64,000 bases of DNA from Thermoanaerobacterium aotearoense. GTDB lineage: Bacteria; Bacillota; Thermoanaerobacteria; Thermoanaerobacterales; Thermoanaerobacteraceae. A model generated the notes under the pieces. That model saw nothing but the letters and a program-made list of their open reading frames with translations. It was not told where the DNA came from and did no database searches. The position numbers and the translations under genes were made by a program. Positions 27,697 through 36,072 of this stretch are shown in pieces; within the stretch, counting starts at the first letter, position 1, and the number at the start of each line of letters is the position of its first letter. The stretch lies in assembly GCF_009905255.1 (NCBI RefSeq), contig NZ_CP047602.1:1661501-1725500 (forward strand), given 5' to 3'.

Positions 27697-27725
27697 ATTA
27701 TACACCCGTCAATTTCCTTTATCAA
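27697..27725 (-). promoter_or_regulatory. Sigma-A promoter of the DUF3006 gene
   Basis: TTGATA (27725-27720), 17-bp spacer, TATAAT (27702-27697), about 15 bp upstream of the SD. Confidence 0.72.
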
Positions 27726-27772
27726 CATTAAGAAGGATCTTTTATGCCGCAAAAGTTTTGTTGCCACACATT

Positions 27773-28039
27773 TTATTTTAAAAACTTTACAAGCAAATCG
27801 ACAACACTTTGAAGTTCCTCATAAGTTATCTTTCCATCCTCATTTGCGAGAAAGCACTGTTCAGCATGTTCATTTATGATAGACAATCCAACCTTTTCCA
27901 AGGAAGCTCTTACTGCTGCTATTTGAAGCAAAATATTAGAACACCCTTTGTCTTCTTCCACCATTTTTTCTATTCCAGCTATATGCCCTTTTATGGTTTT
28001 TAATCTTAAAAGTACATCATCTTTTATACTTTTGGTCAT
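27773..28039 (-). CDS. CsoR/RcnR family metal- or sulfur-sensing repressor
   Basis: 88 residues, all-helical DUF156 family: LLRLKTIKGHIAGIEKMVEE. The sensing triad of CsoR, Cys...His-x3-Cys, is visible as GCSNIL and EHAEQC. This fits Cu(I) sensing; a persulfide sensor (CstR) cannot be excluded. ATG 28039 with SD AAAGGTGA chosen. No copper exporter is adjacent, so the target is unclear; a possible site lies at 31214-31234. Confidence 0.82.
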   Translation of the reverse strand: MTKSIKDDVLLRLKTIKGHIAGIEKMVEEDKGCSNILLQIAAVRASLEKVGLSIINEHAEQCFLANEDGKITYEELQSVVDLLVKFLK

Positions 28040-28051
28040 AGCGCTCACCTT

Positions 28052-29164
28052 TCAATTATATTTTATCCCCTTATCTAATTTTTCAAAAATTATGCTCATT
28101 TCTTTCTTAAAAAGTTCTTTCCAGTCAAACATTTTAGCAAATTTTCTCCCATTTTGTCCGTATATACTCATTTTATCATAATTTTCTATCAAATCTATAG
28201 TTTTTTCAACAAAATCAGATACATTGTACTTTATAGTTATACCACACTCATTTTCTTTAATCAATTTTCCTAAATCGCCAATGTCTGTTGCTACGACAGG
28301 AAGACCCGACGCCATGTATTCTACAGCTTTAAGTGGAAAAGAATATTTAATAAGCTCTGTTGGAAAAAGCGTACAAAGTCCAAGATCGGCTTTATTAAAG
28401 TACATCGGCAAATCATTATACTTTACTTTCCCCAAAAAATGTACAGCATCACTTACTTTGCAGTCTCTCGATAATTTCCTAAGAACATGTTCATATTTTC
28501 CCTTCCCGAGTATCATCATCGAAACGTCATACTCTCGTCTTAATATAGGAAGGGCTTTTATAGGCATCTCAATACCCGACCAATGTTCTAATGAACCACT
28601 AAATAAAATGACTATTCCTTGATGCTTTTCCCTTTCTCCACTAAATAATTCACAATTGACACCATTTGGTATGTAATATGGTGTAATGCCTGTCATGTTT
28701 TTTCTCAATTCTATCAGATGTTGATTAACAGAAAATGTAACATCGGAATTTTCAATACAATATTTCTCCATGTTTTTCGTTCTCTCGTAAATATCATCAT
28801 ACTCAAAAAACGCAGGAAAATAGTCAATATCCTCATAAGCCAAAAATTTTATTCTACCTGCTTTCAGAAGTTCAACAGCAGTCAAACCTGCCCATGGGCC
28901 TTGTGCAATGCATATATCGTATTTAGAATAATCGAGTTCCATATATTTTTTATATAAAATCATCGGGCTAAAAAGACTTGCAAATTTAACAGGAATCCCT
29001 ATATAATTAATAGTCCCTTCTTGCTTTTTTAATACTCCAAAATCATCGTATCTGCAAAATACTACCGTCAAATCATATTTGTCTTTTAGATAATCTATAA
29101 GATGGTGACTTCTTTGGGGAAGCGAATTTAAAATATCAATAAATGTTATAAATAAAATTTTCAT
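28052..29164 (-). CDS. Glycosyltransferase (GT4-like)
   Basis: 370 residues from ATG 29164 (SD GAGGAGG). Rossmann-like N-terminus MKILFITFIDILNSLPQRSHHL, later FSGSLEHWSGIEMPIKALP and the acceptor/donor region KAVEYMASGLPVVATDIGDL with the GT-B EX7E-like segment. Cytoplasmic; probably makes a surface or spore glycan. It shares the RPQ/PQRSHH-type start with the glycosyltransferase at 33943-34947, so both may serve one polymer. Downstream of a strong hairpin. Confidence 0.83.
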   Translation of the reverse strand: MKILFITFIDILNSLPQRSHHLIDYLKDKYDLTVVFCRYDDFGVLKKQEGTINYIGIPVKFASLFSPMILYKKYMELDYSKYDICIAQGPWAGLTAVELLKAGRIKFLAYEDIDYFPAFFEYDDIYERTKNMEKYCIENSDVTFSVNQHLIELRKNMTGITPYYIPNGVNCELFSGEREKHQGIVILFSGSLEHWSGIEMPIKALPILRREYDVSMMILGKGKYEHVLRKLSRDCKVSDAVHFLGKVKYNDLPMYFNKADLGLCTLFPTELIKYSFPLKAVEYMASGLPVVATDIGDLGKLIKENECGITIKYNVSDFVEKTIDLIENYDKMSIYGQNGRKFAKMFDWKELFKKEMSIIFEKLDKGIKYN

Positions 29165-29183
29165 AGATAACCTCCTCACGCTT

Positions 29184-29217
29184 ACAAGAAAAGCCAGCTT
29201 ATGCTGGCTTTTCTTGT
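29184..29217. terminator. Strong 15-bp hairpin terminator
   Basis: ACAAGAAAAGCCAGC and GCTGGCTTTTCTTGT form a perfect stem with a TTAT loop. On the minus strand TTTTCTT lies inside the 3' arm; on the plus strand TTTT follows. It separates the truncated ORF at 29232 from the glycosyltransferase. Confidence 0.7.
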
Positions 29218-29231
29218 TTTTAATACGACTT

Positions 29232-29343
29232 TTAATACGGTGAATACGGAGCTTTCTGTGGAGGGAATATAGGTGGGAATGGCCTTTGCATGAATTCATC
29301 ACATACATTTGTCGGAAACTCCTCGCACTCAGGCGGTTGCGTA
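29232..29343 (-). pseudogene. 3' fragment of a Pro/Tyr-rich (coat-like) ORF cut by the recombinase gene
   Basis: Just beyond the recombinase stop, a second frame runs without ATG/GTG/TTG and SD into STQPPECEEFPTNVCDEF, then QRPFPPIFPPQKAPYSPY and TAA. Pro, Tyr, Glu and Cys content resembles small spore-coat proteins. Lack of a start, an abrupt beginning at the recombinase end and a good terminator after the stop suggest the tail of a gene interrupted by integration. I could not find its 5' part in the window. Protein family not identified. Confidence 0.45.
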
Positions 29344-30906
29344 CTATGAGATGTAATTTTCAGGATTTGAAAACCTGTAATGAATTTTTATTTTGTGGTC
29401 ATTAAATATCTCAATTTCATCGATGAGACTTTCCACCATTTGTCGTGTCAAATCATTCATCTCGACTATGCATTTTATTTTTTCCACCGCCTGCTGCAAC
29501 AAATGAATTTTCCTGTTTTCAGCATTTATCTCATTTTCAATTTCTTTTAGTTTTTCGCTATAAATACTTGCTTCTTTCTGAAGCCCTTCTGAAAGCATTT
29601 TAAACTGTTCATCTGTCAACAGTCCTTTGATCTTGTCAAAATACATTTGTTTAAAAGTATTCTGCAGATCTGATAATTTGCGTTTATACTCTTCATAAAA
29701 AATTTTTTGCTCTGTATAATTTTCTTCAACTGAATCTTCTGCAAGTTTTAGCAATTGAGTTTTGTCTACGTATTTTCCTGAAATACTTTTTAAATCATTC
29801 AATATCACCTGTTTTAACTTTTCTTCGGATATAGAATGCATTGTACAAGCCTTTGAACCATATTTCCTAAATGCTCCACAGATAAGTTTCCAACACGGCT
29901 CTTTTCTGTCTTTATCGTAAAAATATCCCATGTAGGAACCGCAATCGCCACACCTTGCCTTGCCTGAAAAAAGATGAACAACATGTCCAGGTCTAAATTT
30001 CAACTTAGAACGATTCTTTATTATATCTTGCACATGCCAAAAAACATCTTCACTTATAATTGCTTCATGCATATTAGGTTTTTTTATCCACTCTTCTTCA
30101 GGAACATCTTTCATTTTCTTAACTTTATACGATATTCTTTTCCTTTTGTGCTGAACAATCGTTCCAATATATACTTCGTTTGTCAATATTCTGTGGACAG
30201 CGTTGCTGTTCCACATTTTAATTTTTTGATTACCATTTTTATAATTTTCTTTTGATTCTGCTGGAGTTGGATAACCTTCATCAGTCAATATTTTAGCTAT
30301 CTTTTGCTTGCCAAAACCTTCCATATATAATGAAAAAATTCTTTTGATTGCTTCAGTCGTAATATCGTTGGCAGGTACCAATCTATTCTTATTATTAGGA
30401 TCCTTTTTGTATCCGTATGGAGCGAATGCACCGATGAATAAACCGTCTTTCATTTTGCTTCTAAGATTAAATCTAATTTTTTTTGATATATCTTTTGCAT
30501 ACATGTCGTTTACAACATTTCTAAATGGTATGCTATCATCTTCCCCATTTAATGTATCGATGCCATCATTTAAAGCAATGTATCTAACGCCGTACTCTGG
30601 AAAAATTTTTTCCAAATACTTTCCCATCTCAATGTAATCCCTTCCGAGGCGAGAAAGATCTTTAGTCACGATGCAGTTTACTAATCCTCTTTCCACATCT
30701 TCCATCATTCTTTTAAAATCATTTCTTTCAAACGTAGTACCACTTACACCGTCATCTATGTAAACATCGACAAGGTTCCAATTGTTCTCAAAAACATACC
30801 TTTTAAGCTCGTTTTCCTGCATTTTTATACTTTCACTATAACCTTTGTTAAGATCTTCTTTAGAAAGCCTGCAGTAAATGGCACAATCCCAAATTTTATT
30901 TAACAT
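29344..30906 (-). CDS. Large serine recombinase
   Basis: 520 residues. Resolvase catalytic domain with AIYCRLSKEDLNKGYSES (catalytic Ser in YCRLS), VDVYIDDGVSGTTFERNDF and KDLSRLGRDYIEMG. A Recombinase domain follows (AKILTDEGYPTPAE), then a zinc ribbon (ARCGDCGSYMGYF ... CGAFRKYGSKACTMH) and a coiled-coil tail. It appears intact. Such enzymes integrate and excise elements at att sites without repeats. SD present near AAGGAGGGTG. The gene ends where a truncated ORF begins. Confidence 0.93.
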   Translation of the reverse strand: MLNKIWDCAIYCRLSKEDLNKGYSESIKMQENELKRYVFENNWNLVDVYIDDGVSGTTFERNDFKRMMEDVERGLVNCIVTKDLSRLGRDYIEMGKYLEKIFPEYGVRYIALNDGIDTLNGEDDSIPFRNVVNDMYAKDISKKIRFNLRSKMKDGLFIGAFAPYGYKKDPNNKNRLVPANDITTEAIKRIFSLYMEGFGKQKIAKILTDEGYPTPAESKENYKNGNQKIKMWNSNAVHRILTNEVYIGTIVQHKRKRISYKVKKMKDVPEEEWIKKPNMHEAIISEDVFWHVQDIIKNRSKLKFRPGHVVHLFSGKARCGDCGSYMGYFYDKDRKEPCWKLICGAFRKYGSKACTMHSISEEKLKQVILNDLKSISGKYVDKTQLLKLAEDSVEENYTEQKIFYEEYKRKLSDLQNTFKQMYFDKIKGLLTDEQFKMLSEGLQKEASIYSEKLKEIENEINAENRKIHLLQQAVEKIKCIVEMNDLTRQMVESLIDEIEIFNDHKIKIHYRFSNPENYIS

Positions 30907-30940
30907 AGCACCCTCCTTAACAAATAACCACTACAACATA

Positions 30941-31075
30941 TTATTTGATGCTTAAAGCTTGTTTAACGATTTGCTTTAATAAATCATCTAAACTTTTCCC
31001 TTTTTCATTAAAGACCCTCTCAACAACAATATTATCATCATCCATTTTATCTGATTTCTTTTTCTTTCTGCCCAA
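30941..31075 (-). CDS. Small recombinase-associated protein
   Basis: 44 residues from TTG 31075 (SD GGGGGG, 8 nt): MGRKKKKSDKMDDD then VERVFNEKGKSLDDLLKQIV. A basic head with a helical tail. I recall small ORFs of this kind in front of serine recombinases in Firmicute elements, possibly accessory or directionality factors, but can name no family. The frame extends to 31168 without an SD. Confidence 0.5.
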   Translation of the reverse strand: MGRKKKKSDKMDDDNIVVERVFNEKGKSLDDLLKQIVKQALSIK

Positions 31076-31175
31076 TTGAACTGCCCCCCCTTTAAAATTC
31101 ATCTTATACAATATATGAATCAATAATTTTTTTAATTTCAGAAAAAGCTTCCGTAATTCTATCCTCATAATAATA

Positions 31176-31204
31176 TTGAAAAAAATCGCTAATCATGCTA
31201 TTAT
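31176..31204 (+). promoter_or_regulatory. Promoter of the DGC-like protein gene
   Basis: TTGAAA (31176-31181), 17-bp spacer, TATTAT (31199-31204). A better TATAAT overlaps at 31202-31207 with a 20-bp gap. SD AGGAGGA at 31250-31256 precedes the GTG start. Confidence 0.6.
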
Positions 31205-31213
31205 AATAGGCGA

Positions 31214-31234
31214 TATATACCCACCCGGTATATA
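31214..31234. promoter_or_regulatory. Operator-like inverted repeat at the transcription start
   Basis: TATATACC and GGTATATA are perfect 8-bp arms around CACCC. Overlapping TACCC and GGGTA half-sites (31218-31240) resemble CsoR-family operators. Located just after the -10 region of the 31265 gene. Confidence 0.5.
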
Positions 31235-31264
31235 AGGGTATCCCATAGAAGGAGGAATTTTACT

Positions 31265-31672
31265 GTGAATAATAATGACAAAGTAGCAATAATGCCTTGT
31301 GCAGGGATTGGGCAAATTTTTGGGCAAATAACAAGGGAAGTTGGATACAATCTTGTTGATGATTTATACCCTGAAAACACCGTTTTAGTGTGTCCACCAG
31401 CTTTAGCAGTAGATATTCAGGAAGATATAGATTTTATAAACGAATATCCTGTATTGGTTTTAAATGGATGTAAAGATCGATGCGCGACAAAATTGATTTT
31501 GCAAAAAGGCGGCCAAGTCGAAGCGGAAGTTTATCTTCCGGACATACTGAAGAAAGAAAAGATCTCGCTGAAAGATGAGAAAAGAGGAAAATTAGGTGAA
31601 AAATCTAAATTGGCCATTCAAAAAATGACTGAAGATGCCAGTATGTTAGTAAAAAATCTTTTAAATAGATAA
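31265..31672 (+). CDS. Putative zinc-binding protein, DGC-like
   Basis: 135 residues, GTG start with SD AGGAGGA. Conserved Cys positions sit in IMPCAGIGQIFGQI, LVCPPAL and LNGCKDRCATKLI, the pattern of 'putative zinc-binding' (DGC domain) proteins; the tail is charged and helical. Biochemical function unknown. Single-gene transcript with its own promoter, an operator-like repeat and a terminator. Confidence 0.75.
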   Translation: MNNNDKVAIMPCAGIGQIFGQITREVGYNLVDDLYPENTVLVCPPALAVDIQEDIDFINEYPVLVLNGCKDRCATKLILQKGGQVEAEVYLPDILKKEKISLKDEKRGKLGEKSKLAIQKMTEDASMLVKNLLNR

Positions 31673-31677
31673 AAATT

Positions 31678-31727
31678 AAGCATAGCAAACTAAGTTTATT
31701 CATTAGTTTCTATGCTTATTTTTTTAT
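31678..31727 (+). terminator. Terminator after the DGC-like gene
   Basis: AAGCATAG/CTATGCTT and inner AAACTAA/TTAGTTT pair around a 9-nt loop with one bulged C, followed by ATTTTTTTAT. Confidence 0.85.
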
Positions 31728-31821
31728 TTTCAAATTTTAAATACATTGAATGTTACATAGAATTATTTATTTTATTTGTACATATTATTTACTATAAATG
31801 ATAGGCAGGGAGGGATATTTT

Positions 31822-32967
31822 TTGCTATTTAAAGGGTATCATAAAATAGCAATTCCTATTTTGTTGTTAATAGCCACAAGCATCTGGGGAATATTGTTTT
31901 TCAATAAAACATTATCTACTGTAGCAGACAACAAAGAAGAAATAAAGCCTTTTCTGGATGCTTTTTTTGAGTCAAGAGGAAGTGTACTTTTAAGCGGAAA
32001 TATTAAAGACATAGAAAAATATTACGATGTTGCTAACACAAACGGCAAATGGGCATTAGAGCATGAAAAAAGGAGAATCGACTATGTAAAAGGATGGTCT
32101 GAAAAAAGAAATCTTAAATTCGTAGAAGCACAATCAATTTACAGAATCAAAAGTCTAAAAGTTGGTGAACAGTCTATATGGCTCTATTTGGTAGAGACGA
32201 TGAAGATGGGCTACGAGTACAATGTAAAGCCTAATTTGATAAACTACATGGGGCTTGGGATTCGCCATTCCATTCAATTGGTTAAAATCAATGGCAATTG
32301 GGTGATACGCCGTGATTGGTATTACGATCCATTAGATGAAGATTCGGCATTTATAGATATTAGCCCTGCTGACGGGATAGCCACAGAAATATCGCCAACC
32401 AATACCACTCCTGCAGGAGACACCCAAAATCAAAAAAAAGGAAATTATGACAGAGAAGGTGCTGTCAGGTATGCTGATACATACGCCGGTGCTGCATGGG
32501 GCAGCGGAAATAACTATGAATACAACAAAAAATACAGAGATTACAATGGCATTGGTGGCGACTGCACAAATTTTGCTTCACAAGTCTTACACGAAGGGGG
32601 CGGACTAAAAATGGACTACATATGGAACTTTAACGGTCGTGACTCCAGTACGGCATGGGCACAAGCTCCTGCACTGTTTAACTACCTTATATACAATGGA
32701 AAAGGAAGGCTTATCGCACAAGGTACATACACAGACATGGTAAAACCATCGGATTCACACCCTGCAGGGGCGATACGGGAACTAAAAAAAGGCGATCTTA
32801 TTTGCTATGAAGAAAAGGGTGAAATTGTTCACTTCGGCGTTGTAACTGGTTTTGATTCTTACGGAATTCCTGTCGTAAACACGCATACATCTGATAGATA
32901 CCACGTTCCATTTGACTTAGGATGGGATAAGAAAGTCATCTATAGGTTTATCCACATAAATGATTAA
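31822..32967 (+). CDS. Membrane-anchored Amidase_6 domain protein
   Basis: 381 residues from TTG 31822 (SD GGGAGGG); the frame opens at 31798. Signal anchor IAIPILLLIATSIWGILFF, an NTF2-like middle region, then Amidase_6 (about residues 225-380): NYDREGAVRYADTYAGAAWG, GGDCTNFASQVL with the catalytic Cys, and HFGVVTGFDSYGIPVVNTHT with the His. Putative extracytoplasmic cysteine hydrolase, perhaps acting on peptidoglycan; Firmicute homologues are often in sporulating species. Substrate not known. Confidence 0.82.
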   Translation: MLFKGYHKIAIPILLLIATSIWGILFFNKTLSTVADNKEEIKPFLDAFFESRGSVLLSGNIKDIEKYYDVANTNGKWALEHEKRRIDYVKGWSEKRNLKFVEAQSIYRIKSLKVGEQSIWLYLVETMKMGYEYNVKPNLINYMGLGIRHSIQLVKINGNWVIRRDWYYDPLDEDSAFIDISPADGIATEISPTNTTPAGDTQNQKKGNYDREGAVRYADTYAGAAWGSGNNYEYNKKYRDYNGIGGDCTNFASQVLHEGGGLKMDYIWNFNGRDSSTAWAQAPALFNYLIYNGKGRLIAQGTYTDMVKPSDSHPAGAIRELKKGDLICYEEKGEIVHFGVVTGFDSYGIPVVNTHTSDRYHVPFDLGWDKKVIYRFIHIND

Positions 32968-33001
32968 AGAGAGGCAAGATCCTCTCTTTAATCATTTATG
33001 T
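32954..33001. terminator. 21-bp perfect hairpin shared by two convergent genes
   Basis: Arms at 32954-32974 and 32981-33001 pair perfectly around CAAGAT. The stop codons of both convergent genes (TAA at 32965-32967 plus strand; TAA at 32998-32996 minus strand) lie inside the arms. There is no separate T-run, so it may rather protect 3' ends or pause polymerase. Confidence 0.7.
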
Positions 33002-33199
33002 CTGATCAAGACTTGTAAGAACATCATCAAAGACATCTATCCTGCATTTCTGATTTTTTACATCCCAATGAGTACATATTTCACAGCTTCTTGATGATAA
33101 GTTTGCCATAGACATCACTGAAGCCTTCCCTAAAGAACCATCATAGCTAAAATCAGGACACATTTCACCCACTGCTTTTAGCTGATCTCTATTAGCCAT
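32996..33199 (-). CDS. Small Cys-containing conserved hypothetical protein
   Basis: 67 residues. Four Cys (positions 14, 39, 42, 52) in GEMCPDFSYDG and CEICTHWDVKNQKC could bind a metal ion. No family recognised. Overlaps the YkuS-like gene by 8 bp, so the two are co-expressed. Confidence 0.7.
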   Translation of the reverse strand: MANRDQLKAVGEMCPDFSYDGSLGKASVMSMANLSSRSCEICTHWDVKNQKCRIDVFDDVLTSLDQT

Positions 33200-33467
33200 T
33201 TATATCACCGCCTGTACTTCTTTTTATCGCGTTTTCTATGTCTTCTGGCGTCATTCCAGTTGCATCAATTATTGGCGATCTTGTATACGTATTTTCAAAG
33301 CCAAGCATGTCTTTGTGTTGTCCTGTTATTACAATTGCATCATAATCATTTACGTTAATACCGCTTAAATTGCTATCTTGCTCAAGATTTACCACATCAT
33401 ATCCTTTACCAGTAAGGTATCTTTTTACATTTGAAAGCTCTCTTTCAACGGCTATCTTTTTCCCCAT
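33192..33467 (-). CDS. YkuS/UPF0180 family protein
   Basis: 91 residues from ATG 33467 with SD GGAGGTG. The start MGKKIAVERELSNVKRYL, the segment GYDVVNLEQ and YDAIVITGQHKDMLG match the UPF0180 (YkuS) family, small cytoplasmic proteins of unknown function. The longer frame to 33596 has no SD. Confidence 0.82.
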   Translation of the reverse strand: MGKKIAVERELSNVKRYLTGKGYDVVNLEQDSNLSGINVNDYDAIVITGQHKDMLGFENTYTRSPIIDATGMTPEDIENAIKRSTGGDING

Positions 33468-33520
33468 CAAAAACACCTCCAATAGCGAATACATAATTAT
33501 TATTAGTTTAATGTGTCTTT

Positions 33521-33841
33521 TTATTCGCATAGGAGGACTATTAAAAGCGATAAAAACATTAAAAGCGCGGCCGCCGTCAATAACACTTTTCCCCATTGTG
33601 TCATATAAATAAAATCATATCTCCTCTCAGGAAGTTCAAGATTTCTAAATATTCTGCTGATAGTCCTCATATCATTAAACCAATATGATACATACAAAAA
33701 ACCTCCAATAAGCCCTACAATACACCCGACAATAAAAAAATAGTTGCTGTAACTTACGTACGTAGAATGTATTCCATTTAAAGCAATATTAGCAATAACT
33801 GCAATAAGAGATAAAATTATACCCAGCAAAATACCTTTCAA
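33521..33841 (-). CDS. Hypothetical membrane protein with three transmembrane helices
   Basis: 106 residues from TTG 33841 (SD AGGAG), or 113 from ATG 33862. Hydrophobic segments at the N-terminus (GILLGIILSLIAVIANIAL), middle (FFIVGCIVGLIGGFLYVSYW) and C-terminus. The loop RIFRNLELPERRYDFIYMTQ is hydrophilic. No family recognised. Confidence 0.7.
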   Translation of the reverse strand: MKGILLGIILSLIAVIANIALNGIHSTYVSYSNYFFIVGCIVGLIGGFLYVSYWFNDMRTISRIFRNLELPERRYDFIYMTQWGKVLLTAAALLMFLSLLIVLLCE

Positions 33842-33942
33842 GCTAACAACTCCTAAATACATTAATATCTACCTTTTTCTTCTCGAATAATTATATCATA
33901 TTTTGATTATTGCTACATTTAATCTTAAGCAAATATAATATA

Positions 33943-34947
33943 TCATATCAAATAATATCTTATAATTCTGTCGGCATACTCTGCTCTTTTATCCCATGAA
34001 TTTTCTCGCGCCACTTCCATAAGCCTTTCCTTTTTCACGACGTCAATATTTTCAATGGCTTTTTTTATTAAATGCACAAATTCTTCCTTGCCATCGGCAG
34101 TGTAAATTCCATCGCATCTTATGATAGAAGGCAATTTGGAAGAAACAATTTGTTTTCCAGCGCTTAAGTATTCATACATTTTTATTGGATCGGCTCCTTC
34201 CGTCATAGAAGTTATTTTAAAAGGAATTATAGCAACATCAAAATACTGTAAATATTCTGGAAGAATATCATATTTTTTCTCTCCCAAATAAAAAATATTG
34301 TCTCTAACCGGCACTTTGCTTGTATTCAGATTAGGACCAATGTACACAAACTTGTACTCAGGACATTTTAAAGCAATATAATCCACTAAATCCCAATCTA
34401 TCCATGTTGCTAATGCTCCTATATATCCAACTATAGGTTTACCTTCAGGCAAATCAAAAGGTCTTTCTGAAAAAATTTTGCTTGCTTTTTTAAAATGATC
34501 AAAATCCGCACCATTTGGCAACAAAAAAGTTCTTTTATTGGCTTTAATATTTATATTAAATAGTTTTTCAGATGAAGCAAATACTATATTGGCAGCTTTT
34601 TGCATTTCTTCAAAATTAAGCTTCCATTCTGTAAATTCTTCTGATGGATAATCTATAGAGTCAAATATCAAATATTTTTTCTTAAACATTTTTAAAAAAC
34701 TGTAATTGGGAGGATATGATATCCATACTATTGGAATCTCTTTAAACTTTACACTGCCAATGTCTACACCATTTACAATGTATAAATTTTTCTTCACCTC
34801 TATTATTCCTCTATTATAACTATCATCAAAAGATTTATTAACATAGTAAACCGTATAATTTCTTTCAGACATACGGCTTAATATCTGCTGGGGTCTCTGA
34901 TAAAGCCAATTAAAATTAATAGTAGGTGGATATATAATCGTCGCCAT
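33943..34947 (-). CDS. Glycosyltransferase (teichuronic-acid/TuaH-like)
   Basis: 334 residues from ATG 34947 (SD AGGAGGT). Begins MATIIYPPTINFNWLYQRPQ, with IVWISYPPNY, LLPNGADFDHF, VGYIGALATWIDWDLV and KMYEYLSAGKQIVSSKLP, the C-terminal GT-B donor site. The YQRPQQI opening is typical of the family containing TuaH. Probably adds a sugar to a wall or capsule polymer. Divergent from the M23 peptidase gene. Confidence 0.8.
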   Translation of the reverse strand: MATIIYPPTINFNWLYQRPQQILSRMSERNYTVYYVNKSFDDSYNRGIIEVKKNLYIVNGVDIGSVKFKEIPIVWISYPPNYSFLKMFKKKYLIFDSIDYPSEEFTEWKLNFEEMQKAANIVFASSEKLFNINIKANKRTFLLPNGADFDHFKKASKIFSERPFDLPEGKPIVGYIGALATWIDWDLVDYIALKCPEYKFVYIGPNLNTSKVPVRDNIFYLGEKKYDILPEYLQYFDVAIIPFKITSMTEGADPIKMYEYLSAGKQIVSSKLPSIIRCDGIYTADGKEEFVHLIKKAIENIDVVKKERLMEVARENSWDKRAEYADRIIRYYLI

Positions 34948-35121
34948 ACAAATACCTCCTGCTAAATTTTCTAACTTTGTACCCATAATATTCAGAAAAT
35001 CTCAATTTCGCTAATTCTAAAATCCACAAATATTGTTAATTTATTATCAAAGCAGGAATTTTAAACTTAATGTAGAATATAATTAATTGGCTATTTTATG
35101 AAGGAGGTGTTACTGGATTAA

Positions 35122-36036
35122 ATGCACATAAAAAAGAAAGATGAGTACATAAACATAATGGTTGTGCCAAGCTCTAAAAAGGACATAAAAAGCTTTAAAA
35201 TAAAGAGATCTGCTTTAAAAGCTTATATATTTGCAGCAACAGTACTTTTGATAGGCTTGTTTTCAACCTTTTTTTATTTTGCAGGAAAATACACATATCT
35301 TTCCGCTGCAGTTTATGAAAAAGACAAGATAATTGCAGAAAAAAATCAAAAAATAGCAGAAATGCAAGACATAAATCAATCTCAAGACAAAAAAATCGCC
35401 ATGCTTAATGATAATGCCAAGAAAATAAGTGACAAAATGAAAAGCCTTGACGAGTTAGAGCAAAAAGTCAGGCGAATGGTAGGGTTAAGCTCACCAGAAA
35501 CAAGTCGTGGCGGCATAACACGTGATTCAAGGAATCTAACTCTGGATGAAAAAACTACAAATGAACTTTCAAGCGAAATAGATAATAAAACGTACGAATA
35601 CAAAGCACTGATAGATGACATAAGTAAAAGATTGGATTATCTTGCATCGCTGCCATCATCCTATCCCGTCGTAGGACCTATAACATCACCATTTGGAAGT
35701 CGCACATCCCCTTATGGCGAAAGCTCAGAATTTCACCCTGGAATAGACATTGCCGTTGGATATGGCACACCTGTTAAAGCAGCAGGCAAAGGCATTGTAA
35801 CCTATGCAGGATGGCTTTCCGGATATGGAAATGTGGTCATGATAAATCATGGTTATGGAATCACTTCTGTTTATGGCCATAATTCTCAACTGTTAGTAAA
35901 AGTAGGACAAACTGTAAATAGGGGTGATGTCATAGCAAAATCTGGCAGCACAGGTCGCAGTACAGGGCCACACGTGCATTTTGAAATAAGGTTAAATGGC
36001 AATCCAGTTGATCCTATGAAGTATCTTAGCAAATGA
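35122..36036 (+). CDS. M23 family peptidase (LytM domain), membrane-anchored
   Basis: 304 residues. Transmembrane anchor (34-55), coiled coil (65-115), then the LytM domain: H205-PGID-D209 and H284-V-H286 zinc and active-site residues with GH253. These make it potentially active on peptide cross-bridges. SD AGGAGGTG is 12 nt before the ATG, longer than usual; a stop immediately precedes it in frame. Together with the bactofilin gene 36 bp on, this resembles the bactofilin-M23 pairs that shape cell walls in other bacteria. Confidence 0.9.
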   Translation: MHIKKKDEYINIMVVPSSKKDIKSFKIKRSALKAYIFAATVLLIGLFSTFFYFAGKYTYLSAAVYEKDKIIAEKNQKIAEMQDINQSQDKKIAMLNDNAKKISDKMKSLDELEQKVRRMVGLSSPETSRGGITRDSRNLTLDEKTTNELSSEIDNKTYEYKALIDDISKRLDYLASLPSSYPVVGPITSPFGSRTSPYGESSEFHPGIDIAVGYGTPVKAAGKGIVTYAGWLSGYGNVVMINHGYGITSVYGHNSQLLVKVGQTVNRGDVIAKSGSTGRSTGPHVHFEIRLNGNPVDPMKYLSK

Positions 36037-36072
36037 CGTATGATAGTTGCCAAACCCAAAAGGAGGTGTACT

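Noticed and set aside
27675-27767. Longer N-terminus for the DUF3006 protein
   Set aside because: It would run through a consensus promoter and has no SD; GTG 27674 has a correctly spaced SD and fits the family's length.
29184-29217. 15-bp hairpin as the end of an insertion sequence
   Set aside because: Only one copy was seen and its position after a stop codon fits a terminator; serine recombinases do not need terminal inverted repeats.
31104-31260. Minus-strand frame reading NSSFYGIPLYTGWVYIAYYN, and a Pro/Tyr-rich frame PPSMGYPYIPGGY, as a possible 5' half of the interrupted coat ORF
   Set aside because: Both lie antisense to a good promoter, operator-like repeat and SD of the 31265 gene, and lack an SD of their own; the Pro codons come from the reverse complement of AGGAGG.
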